From: Solibacillus isronensis
GTDB lineage: Bacteria; Bacillota; Bacilli; Bacillales_A; Planococcaceae
Direction: 5' to 3'
DNA length: 64,000 nt
NCBI RefSeq assembly: GCF_900168685.1
Contig: NZ_FVZN01000014.1
Location: forward strand, 372,001 to 436,000
Below, piece by piece: positions 35,276 through 45,095 of this stretch. Numbering within the stretch: the first letter of the stretch is position 1; the number at the start of each line of letters is the position of its first letter. Both the position numbers and the translations under genes were made by a program. A model generated the notes under the pieces. That model did not search any database and was not told the origin of the DNA. It saw nothing but the letters and a program-made list of their open reading frames with translations.

Positions 35276-35689
35276 GTGGAGATTATTCGTACTATTGCTC
35301 AAATTGGTATTATCATTTTGTTTTATCTCACAGGAGAATTTATCGTTTCGGTTACCGGTATTATTATACCTGGAAGTATTATCGGGTTAGTTATATTATG
35401 GCTTGCTCTTTACTTTAAAATTTTAAATGTGAAATACATACAAAACGGTGCCAGTTTTATGCTAGCATTTTTAACATTGTTTTTTATTCCTTCAACAGTA
35501 GGAGTCATCAATTATCCTGAATTGCTCACGCTATCAGGAGGGCTTTTTGTTTTAGCTGTTATTATGAGTACAATTTTTGCGCTGGTCATTACCGGGAAAA
35601 TAAGTAAATTTATAGAAAGAAAGGAATGCAAAATGAAGGAGGGAGAGAATATTGCTGCATCTACTGCTAATTCTATTCATCATAAGTAG
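35276..35689 (+). CDS. LrgA/CidA-family holin-like membrane protein
   Basis: 137 aa, four predicted membrane helices, with the family segment IIIPGSIIGLVILWLALYF (~27-46). CidA/LrgA proteins are holin-like; recent work in Bacillus and Staphylococcus links such pairs to pyruvate transport and to lysis control. GTG 35276 follows AAAGGGGG. It overlaps the LrgB gene by 38 bp. The long hydrophilic tail (ERKECKMKEGENIAA onwards) overlaps the LrgB start region. Confidence 0.88.
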   Translation: MEIIRTIAQIGIIILFYLTGEFIVSVTGIIIPGSIIGLVILWLALYFKILNVKYIQNGASFMLAFLTLFFIPSTVGVINYPELLTLSGGLFVLAVIMSTIFALVITGKISKFIERKECKMKEGENIAASTANSIHHK

Positions 35690-36341
35690 CACTGTTCTTC
35701 TATTTATTTTACTGAACAGGCTGTACCTGAAATTTAGCCACCCATTATTATTGCCTATTTTAACGGCGACTTGTATTACAGTCATTATTTTACTAGTTTT
35801 TAATATTCCATATGAAACGTACATGGAAGGGGGGCAGTGGATATCCAAAATGCTCGGTCCTGCAGTCGTAGCGTTGGCATTTCCTTTATACAACCAGCGG
35901 GAGCTTATATTTAAATACAAATACTCGATTATTACGAGTATCATTGTCGCAATGCTCGCAGGTCTGATTAGCGTTGTAGCATTACTTTTACTTTTCGGTT
36001 CAAGCAAAGACTTTATCCTTACTTCATTACCAAAATCATTAACGACACCTGTTGCAATGCAAGTAAGTGATATTGTTGGCGGGATACCTCCGCTGACTGC
36101 TGTAATGGTAATGGTAGCAGGATTTACTGGTGCTATTTTAGGTCCGGTACTATTTAAATTATTTAAAATTGATACGGCGATCAGTAGAGGAGTCGCTATG
36201 GGAAGTGCTTCTCATGGTGTCGGATTGACAAAATTAAAGGAGTATAGTGAAGAAGATTTATCGATTGGGTCACTGTCTATGGGGCTTAGTGCGGTTGTAG
36301 GGGCCTTCATTATTCCACTTATTTCGATTTATTTATTTTAA
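35652..36341 (+). CDS. LrgB/CidB-family membrane protein
   Basis: 229 aa, polytopic, with family motifs KMLGPAVVALAFPLYNQREL (~66-85), KSLTTPVAMQVSDIVGGIPP (~127-146) and GVAMGSASHGVGLTKL (~182-197). Partner of the LrgA protein encoded just upstream. Starts at TTG 35652 with AAGGAGGGAG, inside the lrgA-type gene. Confidence 0.9.
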   Translation: MLHLLLILFIISSTVLLFILLNRLYLKFSHPLLLPILTATCITVIILLVFNIPYETYMEGGQWISKMLGPAVVALAFPLYNQRELIFKYKYSIITSIIVAMLAGLISVVALLLLFGSSKDFILTSLPKSLTTPVAMQVSDIVGGIPPLTAVMVMVAGFTGAILGPVLFKLFKIDTAISRGVAMGSASHGVGLTKLKEYSEEDLSIGSLSMGLSAVVGAFIIPLISIYLF

Positions 36342-36344
36342 AAA

Positions 36345-36379
36345 AGACAGACAGCATGCATTTAGCTGTCTGTCTGAAA
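36345..36379 (-). terminator. speA terminator
   Basis: AGACAGACAGC (36345-36355) / GCTGTCTGTCT (36365-36375); T-run only on the minus strand, so it mainly serves speA. Confidence 0.85.
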
Positions 36380-36381
36380 TA

Positions 36382-37851
36382 TTAATAAATCGCTTTCCGC
36401 TCTTTAATAACACGAATATTTTGTAATGTACTGTCTTCAGGCCCTTGAACAGGAAGACCCGCTTCAATATTCATCTTAATAAAATCAATATTGCTTTGCG
36501 TAATTATTTCCCCGGGAATAAATATTGGAATGCCCGGTGGGTACACCATTATAAATTCTGCACAAATATATCCTTCTGCCTGTGCAAGAGGAATACTCTC
36601 TGTTTGTGCATAAAATGCATCACGCGGTGTCATAGCAAGAGCAGGAATTTCAGGTATTTGTACATTTGTTTCAGTAATCGATGCTTCCGATTCGAAGTTT
36701 TTCGACATACGTGTCAAAGCATTAACAAGTAAATTAATTTCTTTTTTCGAATCTCCAATTGTTACTAAGCATAAAATATTGTATAGATCGGACAACTCTA
36801 CTTCCAAGTTGGCGTTTTGACGTAACCATTCTTCTGCAACATGTCCGGTAATGCCTAAATCTTTAACACATATTAACAGTTTTAATGGATCCATATCAAA
36901 TGTAGCCGAAGTTCCGAGTTTTTCACGTCCTACACAATGTAGATGCGGAATTGCATTAATGCGTTTACGGGCATCTTTTGCCAAACGGATTGCTTCATCC
37001 AATAAATCATGTCCATGGACAGCAAGCTGGCGACGTGCCGTATCTAAAGACGCCAGTAATGGATAGGAAGTCGATGTCGTTGTCAGCATAGAGAATACAG
37101 CCTGCACTCTTTTAGCTGTTACAAGGCCTTCTCTGACGTTTAAGACAGAGCTGCCTGTCATGGAGCCACCAAGCTTATGTGTGCTCGTAGCGGCCATATC
37201 TGCGCCGGCCTGCATTGCGGATAACGGCAACTCATCATGGAATTTAATATGAACGCCATGTGCTTCATCCACAATTACTGGAATATTACGTGCATGTACA
37301 ATTTCGACAATGCGTTTTAAATCTGCTACAAAACCGAAATATGTCGGGTTGATGACAAGTACGGCTTTCGCATCTGGATATGTCGTCAATGCGCGCTCAA
37401 CGGACTCTGGTGAAATACCATGAGAAATGCCGAGTTCGCTGTCAACTTCCGGATGAATAAAAATAGGAATAGCACCTGCAAAAACAATCGCTGACATAAT
37501 CGATTTATGTACATTCCGCGGTACTATAATTTTATCACCTGGGCCAACGACAGTCATAATCATCGTCATAATGGCGCCACTAGTACCTTGCACGGAAAAA
37601 AATGTATGGTCAGCACCAAAGGCTTCAGCAGCAAGGTTTTGTGCTTGCATAATCACACCTTTAGGAGCGTGTAAATCATCTAGTGGAGCAATATTAATTA
37701 AATCAATTGATAAAACGTTGTCGCCTACAAATTCTCTGTAAGCTGGATCCATACCTTGCCCTTTTTTATGGCCTGGGATATGGAACTGGATAGGGTGTCT
37801 GTTGCGATGCTTAAGTAATGCATCAAACAAAGGAGTCTCTAACTGTGACAA
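36382..37851 (-). CDS. speA: Arginine decarboxylase (Orn/Lys/Arg decarboxylase family)
   Basis: 489 aa. Fold-type I PLP enzyme: FHIPGHKKGQGMDPAYREF (~24-42), HTFFSVQGTSGAIMTMI (~82-98), VDEAHGVHIKF, and PLP Lys in TSTHKLGGSMTGSS (~216-229). B. subtilis SpeA makes agmatine for polyamine synthesis; lysine decarboxylase activity is the alternative. TTG 37851 gives the N-terminus MSQLETPLF, which parallels the known start of SpeA; GTG 37863 would overlap the ribosome site GAGG. Confidence 0.88.
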   Translation of the reverse strand: MSQLETPLFDALLKHRNRHPIQFHIPGHKKGQGMDPAYREFVGDNVLSIDLINIAPLDDLHAPKGVIMQAQNLAAEAFGADHTFFSVQGTSGAIMTMIMTVVGPGDKIIVPRNVHKSIMSAIVFAGAIPIFIHPEVDSELGISHGISPESVERALTTYPDAKAVLVINPTYFGFVADLKRIVEIVHARNIPVIVDEAHGVHIKFHDELPLSAMQAGADMAATSTHKLGGSMTGSSVLNVREGLVTAKRVQAVFSMLTTTSTSYPLLASLDTARRQLAVHGHDLLDEAIRLAKDARKRINAIPHLHCVGREKLGTSATFDMDPLKLLICVKDLGITGHVAEEWLRQNANLEVELSDLYNILCLVTIGDSKKEINLLVNALTRMSKNFESEASITETNVQIPEIPALAMTPRDAFYAQTESIPLAQAEGYICAEFIMVYPPGIPIFIPGEIITQSNIDFIKMNIEAGLPVQGPEDSTLQNIRVIKERKAIY

Positions 37852-37977
37852 CGCAGGTACCACCTCACTATATAGTATTTTTTAAAAACAAATGAATTAT
37901 AGCACCTATTAAAGTTGCTGACTATATAAATATTTTAATCAACTGATTTGACAGTTATTATTTTAGGAGGAATAACA

Positions 37978-38937
37978 ATGAAATGGCAAACAAAAGTAAC
38001 TGATTTATTACAAATTCAATACCCGATTATTCAGGGGGGATTAGCATACCTGGCCTACTCTGAGCTTGCTGCAGCGGTTTCAAATGCAGGTGCATTAGGA
38101 CAGATTACCGCAATGAGCTTGCCGTCACCGGAAGCGTTAAAAGAAGAAATAAAAAAAGTGAGAGAAATGACAGATCGGCCGTTTGGTGTAAACTTTGCGA
38201 TAGGAATGCATGGAAAAGGATACGAAAAGATGATCGAAGTGGCTGGTGATATGGATGTACCTGTAGTAACAATTACTGGGGGAAATCCTGCACCGATATT
38301 CGACATATTAAAAGATGCATCATGTAAAAAACTTGTACTCGTTGCCGCAAAACGACAAGCGCAGAAAGCAGAACAGCTGGGAGCGGATGCAGTAATGGTA
38401 GTAGGACAAGAAGGCGGCGGCCATTTAGGGCGAGATGATGTAGGAACAATGGTGCTCGTACCGCAAGTAGTCGATAGTGTATCAATTCCGGTTATCGCTT
38501 CAGGGGGAATCGGAGACGGCCGAGGATGGATGGCAGCACATGCATTAGGGGCGGAAGGAATTGAAATGGGGACACGCTTTATTGCGACAAAAGAATGTGT
38601 ACACGCTTCTTTAGCGTATAAACAGGCACTGATTGACAGTGAAGAAACAGATACGACGATTATTAAACGCTCGATTGGTGCACCTGCCCGAGTGATCCGC
38701 AATGCATTTACAGATGAGATTTTAGAAGTGGAGCAAAAAACGCCTACATATGAAGCGCTGAAATCATATATTAGCGGTGAAGCAAACAAAAATTTCATTT
38801 ATGGTGGCGATGAGACAAAAGGTTTCGGCTGGGCAGGCCAAGTAACAGGATTAATTCAAGATGTACCGTCAGCCGAAGAATTAATTCAGCGTATGGTTGT
38901 ACAAGCGGAAAAAATCCGTTTAAAATGGGGTCAGTAA
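37978..38937 (+). CDS. Nitronate monooxygenase / FabK-like flavoprotein
   Basis: 319 aa FMN TIM barrel: YPIIQGGLAYLAYSELAAAV (~15-34), FGVNFAIG (~63-70), VMVVGQEGGGHLGRDD (~138-153), PVIASGGIGDGRG (~173-185) and the phosphate-binding GAEGIEMGTRF (~192-202). Oxidises alkyl nitronates, or acts as enoyl-ACP reductase II; the two cannot be separated by eye. ATG 37978 follows AGGAGG; the frame to 37948 is rejected. Followed at 22 bp by yktA. Confidence 0.88.
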   Translation: MKWQTKVTDLLQIQYPIIQGGLAYLAYSELAAAVSNAGALGQITAMSLPSPEALKEEIKKVREMTDRPFGVNFAIGMHGKGYEKMIEVAGDMDVPVVTITGGNPAPIFDILKDASCKKLVLVAAKRQAQKAEQLGADAVMVVGQEGGGHLGRDDVGTMVLVPQVVDSVSIPVIASGGIGDGRGWMAAHALGAEGIEMGTRFIATKECVHASLAYKQALIDSEETDTTIIKRSIGAPARVIRNAFTDEILEVEQKTPTYEALKSYISGEANKNFIYGGDETKGFGWAGQVTGLIQDVPSAEELIQRMVVQAEKIRLKWGQ

Positions 38938-38959
38938 TAATTAAAGGCAGGTAATAACT

Positions 38960-39229
38960 ATGGAATATTCATACCCATTATCGACGGACTGGACAACAGA
39001 CGAAATGGTTGATGTCGTACGCTTTTTTGAAGTGGTGGAAATGGCATACGAAAAAGGGGCAAAGCGTGAACTAGTCATGGCACGCTACAAACGTTTTAAA
39101 GAGATTGTACCTTCCCAGGCGGAAGAAAAAACAATCTGCCGTGAATTTGAGCAGGCAAGCTCTTATGTGCCATACCGCGTCGTGAAGTTAGCAAAAGAAT
39201 TAGCGGACGGGCAAATTGTAAGAATGTAA
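38960..39229 (+). CDS. yktA: UPF0223 protein YktA
   Basis: 89 aa helical soluble protein (DWTTDEMVDVVRFFEVVEMA, YKRFKEIVPSQAEEKTICRE), matching the UPF0223 family. Function unknown. Precedes yktB as in B. subtilis. Confidence 0.88.
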   Translation: MEYSYPLSTDWTTDEMVDVVRFFEVVEMAYEKGAKRELVMARYKRFKEIVPSQAEEKTICREFEQASSYVPYRVVKLAKELADGQIVRM

Positions 39230-39307
39230 TTAAAATGCTGTGACGGAAGTGGATGTTCAATGTATAAGGTGAAGCACTTATAAAAGAAACGGATTTTCTG
39301 TACAGCA

Positions 39308-39346
39308 AAAAGCAGCATTTTCTTCAACAAGGAAAATGCTGCTTTT
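39308..39346 (+). terminator. yktA terminator
   Basis: AAAAGCAGCATTTTC (39308-39322) / GAAAATGCTGCTTTT (39332-39346), 15 bp perfect. Confidence 0.88.
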
Positions 39347-39435
39347 AATTTCAATTTTAAGAATTTTTTAAATTATTTTTAAATTGTTGGAATGTTTAGC
39401 AGTCTTTTGTACATATTAATAATAAATGGTTGCAA

Positions 39436-40059
39436 TTAACCTTTGATGATTTCATAAACAGGGAGAAGCTCATCAAACGTTTGTTCAGCCAATTGTAAAA
39501 ATTGTTCTGCAGACATTTTAATTGCCTCATCTGCAGGTATACGACGCCCAACAAGAAATTCTCCTTTTTTTACATCACGCAGGCGTATAAGGAGCTGTTC
39601 AAGCTTTTCGGTGCGCGCCTCTTTTAAAGAGATCGTATCTGGTTGCATATGATCGCCGGAAAGTACGTAATCATCGGATAAATCTTTAATCACTTGCATA
39701 TTTTTCAATAAGCGCTGTGCCATTTCCTCTTTCTGCGGCGCTTCATAAATCACTGCAACAACGATGAAAAGGTGCGTACCCCATAACCCAATCTGGAAAT
39801 GCGGCAAAGCTTTATAACCACGCTTATAAGGAGCAAATGCAACCCAGGAATCTTTCGGCGGGTTTACAGTACGGCGGGCATGTTTCGCAACATGACCGAA
39901 AAACTCTTCTCCTGTTTGTGCACTGAAATACCCTGTAAACGTTTCTGATAGCTCATTAAACTTCGGGCGGATAATTGTTGTTAAAGCTTCCATACGTTCA
40001 TCTAGACCGTCAATATCAAATACTTGGAAGTCTTCTTTAGTCCATTTGACAATACTCAT
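39436..40059 (-). CDS. yktB: UPF0637 / DUF1054 protein YktB
   Basis: 207 aa soluble protein. Family landmarks: FGHVAKHARRTVNPPKDSWV (~54-73), YKRGYKALPHFQIGLWGTHL (~78-97). Function unknown. Its position between yktA and suhB is conserved. Ribosome site AAAGGAA. Confidence 0.92.
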   Translation of the reverse strand: MSIVKWTKEDFQVFDIDGLDERMEALTTIIRPKFNELSETFTGYFSAQTGEEFFGHVAKHARRTVNPPKDSWVAFAPYKRGYKALPHFQIGLWGTHLFIVVAVIYEAPQKEEMAQRLLKNMQVIKDLSDDYVLSGDHMQPDTISLKEARTEKLEQLLIRLRDVKKGEFLVGRRIPADEAIKMSAEQFLQLAEQTFDELLPVYEIIKG

Positions 40060-40235
40060 TTTTATAATTCCTTTCGTTTTAATGTTTATTTTATTAATTT
40101 TTTGGGAAAAAATCTTGTAATAGAAACTTTATACCAATGGAAAATATCAAAGGTGAGGCTATAAGTCTTAAGGAATTACTCATATTATCCAGTTTGGTTA
40201 AAGTCTGAAAAATTATGATAAGGAAGTGATTTATT

Positions 40236-40433
40236 ATGAAACAGATGATTAAGATTATACGCAAAGTTGATATTGAAAAGCAATACGAAGAGATTTTAAT
40301 GTTGGAAATGGATTATGAACTAGCAACACTCTATGCGGCGATGAATGACAAAAATCAGTCTGAAATTGATAAATCTAAAAAACGATTAACAGAAATTCAA
40401 GAGGAATTAAAAGGTCTACATGCATATGCGTAA
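40236..40433 (+). CDS. Small helical protein, YkzI-like
   Basis: 65 aa, charged and almost wholly helical with coiled-coil heptads (IEKQYEEILMLEMDYELATL, IDKSKKRLTEIQEELKGL). In B. subtilis ykzI occupies the same site between yktB and suhB, so the name is by position more than by sequence. Ribosome site AAGGAAG. Confidence 0.7.
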   Translation: MKQMIKIIRKVDIEKQYEEILMLEMDYELATLYAAMNDKNQSEIDKSKKRLTEIQEELKGLHAYA

Positions 40434-40453
40434 CAAAAAAACCTTTCCAAAAT

Positions 40454-40493
40454 AAAAAATCACTTGCCGACGTAAGAAAGCAAGTGATTTTTT
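40454..40493 (+). terminator. Terminator of the YkzI-like gene
   Basis: AAAAAATCACTTGC (40454-40467) / GCAAGTGATTTTTT (40480-40493). Confidence 0.9.
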
Positions 40494-40573
40494 GTTATAA
40501 TAAGGATACTTTAAAAACGCTCAACATATTTACATATATAAACTAGCGATTGTTGTCGGAAGGTGGATGAACG

Positions 40574-41368
40574 ATGGATATAAGAAAACTGGATGAATTT
40601 GCAAAAGAAATAATTTTTGAAGCAGGAAAAAATATTCGAGCAGCATTTTCCTATAATATTGAAATCGAAACAAAGTCGAATCCCAATGATTTAGTTACGA
40701 ATATAGACCGGGAAACGGAATTATTTTTTATCGAAAAAATAAAGGCATTTAATCCGGACCATCGTATTTTAGGTGAAGAAGGAATGGGCGAAAAAGTTGA
40801 AGATCTGGAAGGTGTTGTGTGGATTATTGATCCAATCGACGGCACGATGAATTTTGTGAAGCAGCATCGTCATTTCATGATTACAATCGGTATTTATGTT
40901 GATGGTGTCGGGGTATTAGGTTACATATTTGATGTAATGCGGGAAGATTTATTTAATGCAATTGCAGGTGAAGGGGCATGGTATAATAATTCTCCTCTGC
41001 GCAAGCTGCAGCCGGTGAAGATCGAAGAGGCGGTAATCGGCATCAATGCAAACTGGGTTACGCCGAATAACCGCATCAATCATGAAAAAATTATCGAACT
41101 TGTCCGCACGGTGCGCGGTACACGTTCTTACGGTTCGGCTGCAATGGAAATCGCATTTGTTGTAAGCGGAAAGCTGGATGCCTATATGTCCATGCGCCTT
41201 GCACCTTGGGATATTGGCGGGGGAGTTATCATTGCAAAAGAAGTAGGGGCAATTGCCACAAACTTAAAAGGCAAAGATTTCGATTATTTATCGAAAGATA
41301 CATTCCTAATCGCGAACCCATCTATTCATCAGTTAATTTTGGATAAATATATTGAAGTAAAAAAATAA
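40574..41368 (+). CDS. suhB: Inositol monophosphatase family protein SuhB (YktC)
   Basis: 264 aa. Mg-dependent phosphatase motifs: ILGEEGMGE (~68-76, metal Glu), VWIIDPIDGTMNFV (~85-98, metal Asp pair) and LAPWDIGGGVIIAKE (~212-226). Dephosphorylates myo-inositol-1-phosphate or related sugar phosphates (B. subtilis YktC prefers IMP-type substrates). Start ATG 40574 with GGAAGGTGG. Confidence 0.92.
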   Translation: MDIRKLDEFAKEIIFEAGKNIRAAFSYNIEIETKSNPNDLVTNIDRETELFFIEKIKAFNPDHRILGEEGMGEKVEDLEGVVWIIDPIDGTMNFVKQHRHFMITIGIYVDGVGVLGYIFDVMREDLFNAIAGEGAWYNNSPLRKLQPVKIEEAVIGINANWVTPNNRINHEKIIELVRTVRGTRSYGSAAMEIAFVVSGKLDAYMSMRLAPWDIGGGVIIAKEVGAIATNLKGKDFDYLSKDTFLIANPSIHQLILDKYIEVKK

Positions 41369-41403
41369 AAAACTTCGGTGCATCGTTGCACCGAAGTTTT
41401 TTA
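41366..41403. terminator. Bidirectional terminator, suhB / ylaF
   Basis: AACTTCGGTGCA (41371-41382) / TGCACCGAAGTT (41387-41398) flanked by A- and T-runs. Confidence 0.92.
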
Positions 41404-41406
41404 TTT

Positions 41407-41622
41407 CTATAGTAAACCTTGATCTCTGAATTTACGTTTTGTCTTAAATGCCATACCGAAAATTCCGCACATTACGATAACACCTAAAATAACACCGATC
41501 CAACCGGTTGTTTCATATTTTGGACCTGTCATGAAAACAAGTGAAAATGCAAATCCAATGCTGATCATTGAAAGAATCGCAGCTAATGCGTAAATAAACA
41601 TCACAAATTTTGCTTTATTCAT
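41407..41622 (-). CDS. ylaF: DUF5325 small membrane protein YlaF
   Basis: 71 aa, two membrane helices (~6-30 and ~40-58) and a basic tail (KTKRKFRDQ). Divergent from typA, as in B. subtilis ylaF-bipA. Function unknown. Confidence 0.85.
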   Translation of the reverse strand: MNKAKFVMFIYALAAILSMISIGFAFSLVFMTGPKYETTGWIGVILGVIVMCGIFGMAFKTKRKFRDQGLL

Positions 41623-41750
41623 CGTTCATACCTCCATATACTTTTTATATGTGACAATAAATGTAATTAATTATTGTGAAAAGACATTTAATCTTTCATG
41701 TGCTATAATATCACAGTTAAACAATTGAAAAAAGAATATGGAGTGGAATA

Positions 41751-43601
41751 ATGACAAATTTACGTCAAGATATTCGTAATATCGCAATTATTGCTCACGT
41801 TGACCATGGTAAAACAACGTTAGTAGACCAATTATTAAAACAATCAGGGACTTTCCGTTCAAACGAACGTGTTGAAGAACGTGCAATGGACTCTGGTGAT
41901 ATAGAGCGTGAACGTGGAATTACGATTTTAGCTAAAAATACTGCAGTAAATTACAATGGGACTCGTATCAACATCCTTGATACGCCTGGACACGCAGACT
42001 TCGGTGGAGAAGTAGAACGTATCTTAAAAATGGTAGATGGCGTTTGTTTAGTTGTCGATGCGTATGAGGGTTGTATGCCGCAAACACGCTTTGTATTAAA
42101 GAAAGCGTTAGAGCAACGTTTAACACCAATCGTTGTAGTTAACAAAGTAGATAAAGATTCAGCTCGTCCACTAGAAGTAGTAGATGAAGTATTAGAATTA
42201 TTAATCGAACTTGGTGCAGATGATGATCAATTAGACTTCCCGGTTGTTTATGCTTCAGGTGTAAACGGAACGGCATCTTTAGATCCAGACCCAGCAAACC
42301 AAGAAGAAGACATGAAATGCCTATTCGAGAAAATTATTGAAGCAATCCCAGCTCCAGTAGATAACTCGGACGAGCCTTTACAATTCCAAGTAGCATTACT
42401 TGATTATAATGACTTCGTTGGCCGTATTGGTATCGGTCGCGTATTCCGCGGTAAAATTTCTGTAGGTCAACAAGTTTCTCTTATGAAATTAGATGGCACA
42501 GTGAAAAACTTCCGTGTAACAAAAATCTTTGGTTTCTTCGGTTTAAAACGTGAAGAAATTGAAACAGCAATTGCTGGTGATTTAATCGCAGTATCAGGAA
42601 TGGAAGATATTAACGTTGGTGAGACAGTTTGTCCAATCGAGCATCAAGAAGCATTAACACCATTACGCATCGATGAGCCAACATTACAAATGACATTCTT
42701 AGTAAACAACTCACCATTCGCAGGTCGCGAAGGGAAATGGGTAACTTCTCGTAAAATTGAAGAGCGTTTACGTGCACAATTACAAACAGATGTATCTCTA
42801 CGCGTAGAAGATACAGAATCTCCAGATGCTTGGACAGTTTCAGGTCGTGGTGAGCTTCACTTATCGATCTTAATTGAAAACATGCGTCGTGAAGGCTATG
42901 AACTACAAGTTTCTAAACCACAAGTAATCATCCGTGATATCGACGGCGTTAAATCTGAGCCGATCGAGCGCGTTCAAATCGACGTTCCTGAAGATTCAGT
43001 AGGATCTATCATTGAATCAATCGGTACTCGTAAAGGTGAAATGCTTGATATGGTAAACAACGGTTCTGGACAAGTACGTTTAATCTTTAACGTACCAGCA
43101 CGTGGTTTAATCGGTTATACAACTGAATTCATGTCGATCACAAAAGGTTTCGGTATTATTAACCATACATTTGATCACTATGCACCAGTAGTACCTGGTA
43201 AAGTAGGCGGACGTCACCAAGGCGTATTAGTTTCTATGGAAAATGGTAAATCAACAACTTATGGTATGATGGGTATTGAAGACCGTGGTACATTATTCAT
43301 TGAGCCGGGTACAGAAGTATACGAAGGAATGGTAGTTGGTGAAAACAACCGTGACGGCGATATTACTGTAAACATTACAAAACAAAAACAAAAAACAAAC
43401 ATCCGTTCAGCAAATAAAGACCAAACGAATGTTATTAAAAAGCCTCGTATTTTAACGCTTGAAGAAGCATTGGAATATTTAGGTGATGATGAGTACCTGG
43501 AAGTAACTCCAGAATCAATCCGTTTACGTAAACAGATCCTTGACAAAGGTGAACGTGAACGTGTTGCTAAAAAGAAAAAGAACGCTGAGTTAGAAGCTTA
43601 A
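41751..43601 (+). CDS. typA: Ribosome-associated GTPase TypA/BipA
   Basis: 616 aa. G1 [10 protein letters not shown] (~15-24), G2 ERGITI, G3 [12 protein letters not shown] (~77-88), G4 NKVDKD (~131-136); then beta-barrel, EF-G-like domain V and the BipA-specific C-terminal domain. Acts on the 50S/70S ribosome in assembly and cold or stress adaptation. TATAAT at 41705-41710 is a likely -10. Strong codon bias. Confidence 0.97.
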   Translation: MTNLRQDIRNIAIIAHVDHGKTTLVDQLLKQSGTFRSNERVEERAMDSGDIERERGITILAKNTAVNYNGTRINILDTPGHADFGGEVERILKMVDGVCLVVDAYEGCMPQTRFVLKKALEQRLTPIVVVNKVDKDSARPLEVVDEVLELLIELGADDDQLDFPVVYASGVNGTASLDPDPANQEEDMKCLFEKIIEAIPAPVDNSDEPLQFQVALLDYNDFVGRIGIGRVFRGKISVGQQVSLMKLDGTVKNFRVTKIFGFFGLKREEIETAIAGDLIAVSGMEDINVGETVCPIEHQEALTPLRIDEPTLQMTFLVNNSPFAGREGKWVTSRKIEERLRAQLQTDVSLRVEDTESPDAWTVSGRGELHLSILIENMRREGYELQVSKPQVIIRDIDGVKSEPIERVQIDVPEDSVGSIIESIGTRKGEMLDMVNNGSGQVRLIFNVPARGLIGYTTEFMSITKGFGIINHTFDHYAPVVPGKVGGRHQGVLVSMENGKSTTYGMMGIEDRGTLFIEPGTEVYEGMVVGENNRDGDITVNITKQKQKTNIRSANKDQTNVIKKPRILTLEEALEYLGDDEYLEVTPESIRLRKQILDKGERERVAKKKKNAELEA

Positions 43602-43625
43602 TTGGCGTCATTAAGGAAAGGTTGA

Positions 43626-44024
43626 ATGATGTTGAATATTATGGCTGTGTTTGGTAGCTATTTAAATTTAGTATTACTGGCAACTGTATCTACAAATGAA
43701 AGTGATTACGTGTTTAATCGTATGTCTGGAATTACAAGATATTTATACGAAAATTTACCGAGCTACGAAATAGCTGGCTATGCAACATTCGTTCTTGTAT
43801 TCCTTATGTCGGCAATTGTATACAAACTTGGTTTTGCAAAAAAACTTTCGTTCGGCAGAAATGTCATCATCTATACTTTCCTGTTTATAGGGTGTATAGT
43901 GTTAACATTTTTAGCTCTATTTTTACCGATGATTGAAGGTTTAATTGTAGCTGCGTTAATTCTGATCATTTATAAATCACGTTTATGGCGTGAAAAACGT
44001 GAAGAAGCGAAACAGCTAAGTTAA
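43626..44024 (+). CDS. ylaH: YlaH-like membrane protein
   Basis: 132 aa, three to four membrane helices (~5-20, ~48-68, ~80-98, ~102-118) and a charged C-terminus (WREKREEAKQ). Named from family resemblance and its place after typA. Function unknown. Start ATG 43626; ribosome site AAAGG. Confidence 0.82.
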   Translation: MMLNIMAVFGSYLNLVLLATVSTNESDYVFNRMSGITRYLYENLPSYEIAGYATFVLVFLMSAIVYKLGFAKKLSFGRNVIIYTFLFIGCIVLTFLALFLPMIEGLIVAALILIIYKSRLWREKREEAKQLS

Positions 44025-44150
44025 TAGAGAGGGGGGTGTGTTAATTTGGACACATTCCCTTCTTTTTTTAAGGCGGTTTGATTGAAAACGCTTTATTCGG
44101 AGCGTTATAATTCATAACTGGGGATAATAACTAAAATGGAGTAGTGAATA

Positions 44151-44789
44151 ATGAATCTTACTAAAAAGCAAATCTTTATCATTGTTGGATTAGCGCTAAT
44201 TATTATATCTTGCGTTATTTTTATACCTGCAGTATTATCGGCGAAAAATGAAGATAATGCAGCAGCGGAACTAAGTGAAATTTATAACGATCAATTTGTC
44301 GTTACTAAATCTACGGCACCTGCAATCGGTGATGATTTTGAAGTGACGGTCCAATCGGAAACATCAAAAACAGTGTATGATTTTGAAGTAAAAGACGGTA
44401 AATATTTTGGCGAATATTATGGTGAAAATGTAAACATGCAAGTGAATGAACTGATTCAACCAATCGTTGGAGAAGAAATATTAGTTATGTCGAATGTCTT
44501 CCAGAAAGGTCTGGAAGAAGAGACAGCACTTGAAAATGTGAAAGCGGACAAAGCTACTGTGCACTTATTAGTGGACGCTGAAGTTTCAGAAGAAACAGCA
44601 CAGCAAATTGCAGATGCTTTAAAAGCACAATTCGGCGAAATTCCAGTGACTGTTGAAGCGTATGTAGTTGATGAAGAACGTGTTTTTGAAGGGGTAAAAA
44701 CAGAAGTATTGAACTTCTTCCAGTTAAGCAAAATTAACGGAAAAAGCTTCGTCGACTTTAAATTCCATGAACAGTCTTTTGAATTTTAA
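44151..44789 (+). CDS. Hypothetical protein with N-terminal membrane anchor
   Basis: 212 aa. One membrane helix (~8-30, IFIIVGLALIIISCVIFIPA) then an acidic extracytoplasmic domain of mixed alpha/beta character (VHLLVDAEVSEETAQQIADA). No Cys lipobox in the right place and no cleavage site, so probably anchored. Family not recognised; located between ylaH and ylaI, where B. subtilis has nothing comparable that I recall. Ribosome site is poor (TGGAG). Confidence 0.8.
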   Translation: MNLTKKQIFIIVGLALIIISCVIFIPAVLSAKNEDNAAAELSEIYNDQFVVTKSTAPAIGDDFEVTVQSETSKTVYDFEVKDGKYFGEYYGENVNMQVNELIQPIVGEEILVMSNVFQKGLEEETALENVKADKATVHLLVDAEVSEETAQQIADALKAQFGEIPVTVEAYVVDEERVFEGVKTEVLNFFQLSKINGKSFVDFKFHEQSFEF

Positions 44790-44828
44790 TAATTACGTTT
44801 AATAAGAAAAACATATAAAGAAACTCAA

Positions 44829-44865
44829 AAAACCATTTTTCTCATTGAGAAAAATGGTTTTTGGT
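44829..44865. terminator. Bidirectional terminator before ylaI
   Basis: AAAACCATTTTTCTC (44829-44843) / GAGAAAAATGGTTTT (44847-44861), 15 bp perfect, A- and T-runs on either side. Confidence 0.9.
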
Positions 44866-44879
44866 TTTCAAATCATATT

Positions 44880-45083
44880 TTAAAACTCTTCATCAAATTT
44901 CGATGATGTACGGAAAAAGCGAAATTTTCCTGTTGCTATTCGTTTATGTGTGTTATCGGAAATACGTTCCGAACATGTTGTGCACATAAACGTATGGATG
45001 GGACGATTGCGTAATTTTTTCGCTAAAGGTAAATCGTTTGGTAGTTCATGTAGTGTATCGCAAATGACACATTTTACACGCAT
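44880..45083 (-). CDS. ylaI: Zinc-ribbon protein YlaI (DUF2197)
   Basis: 67 aa. Two Cys pairs (VKCVICDTLH, Cys5/Cys8; FMCTTCSERI, Cys34/Cys37) form a probable zinc ribbon; basic C-terminal tail. Function unknown. Twelve bp from the next gene on the same strand, so probably co-transcribed. Confidence 0.88.
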   Translation of the reverse strand: MRVKCVICDTLHELPNDLPLAKKLRNRPIHTFMCTTCSERISDNTHKRIATGKFRFFRTSSKFDEEF

Positions 45084-45095
45084 GACGAAATCCTC

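Noticed and set aside
35084-35390. ORFs in the lrgA leader (62 and 70 aa)
   Set aside because: No ribosome sites; they cover the conserved hairpins and overlap lrgA in another frame.
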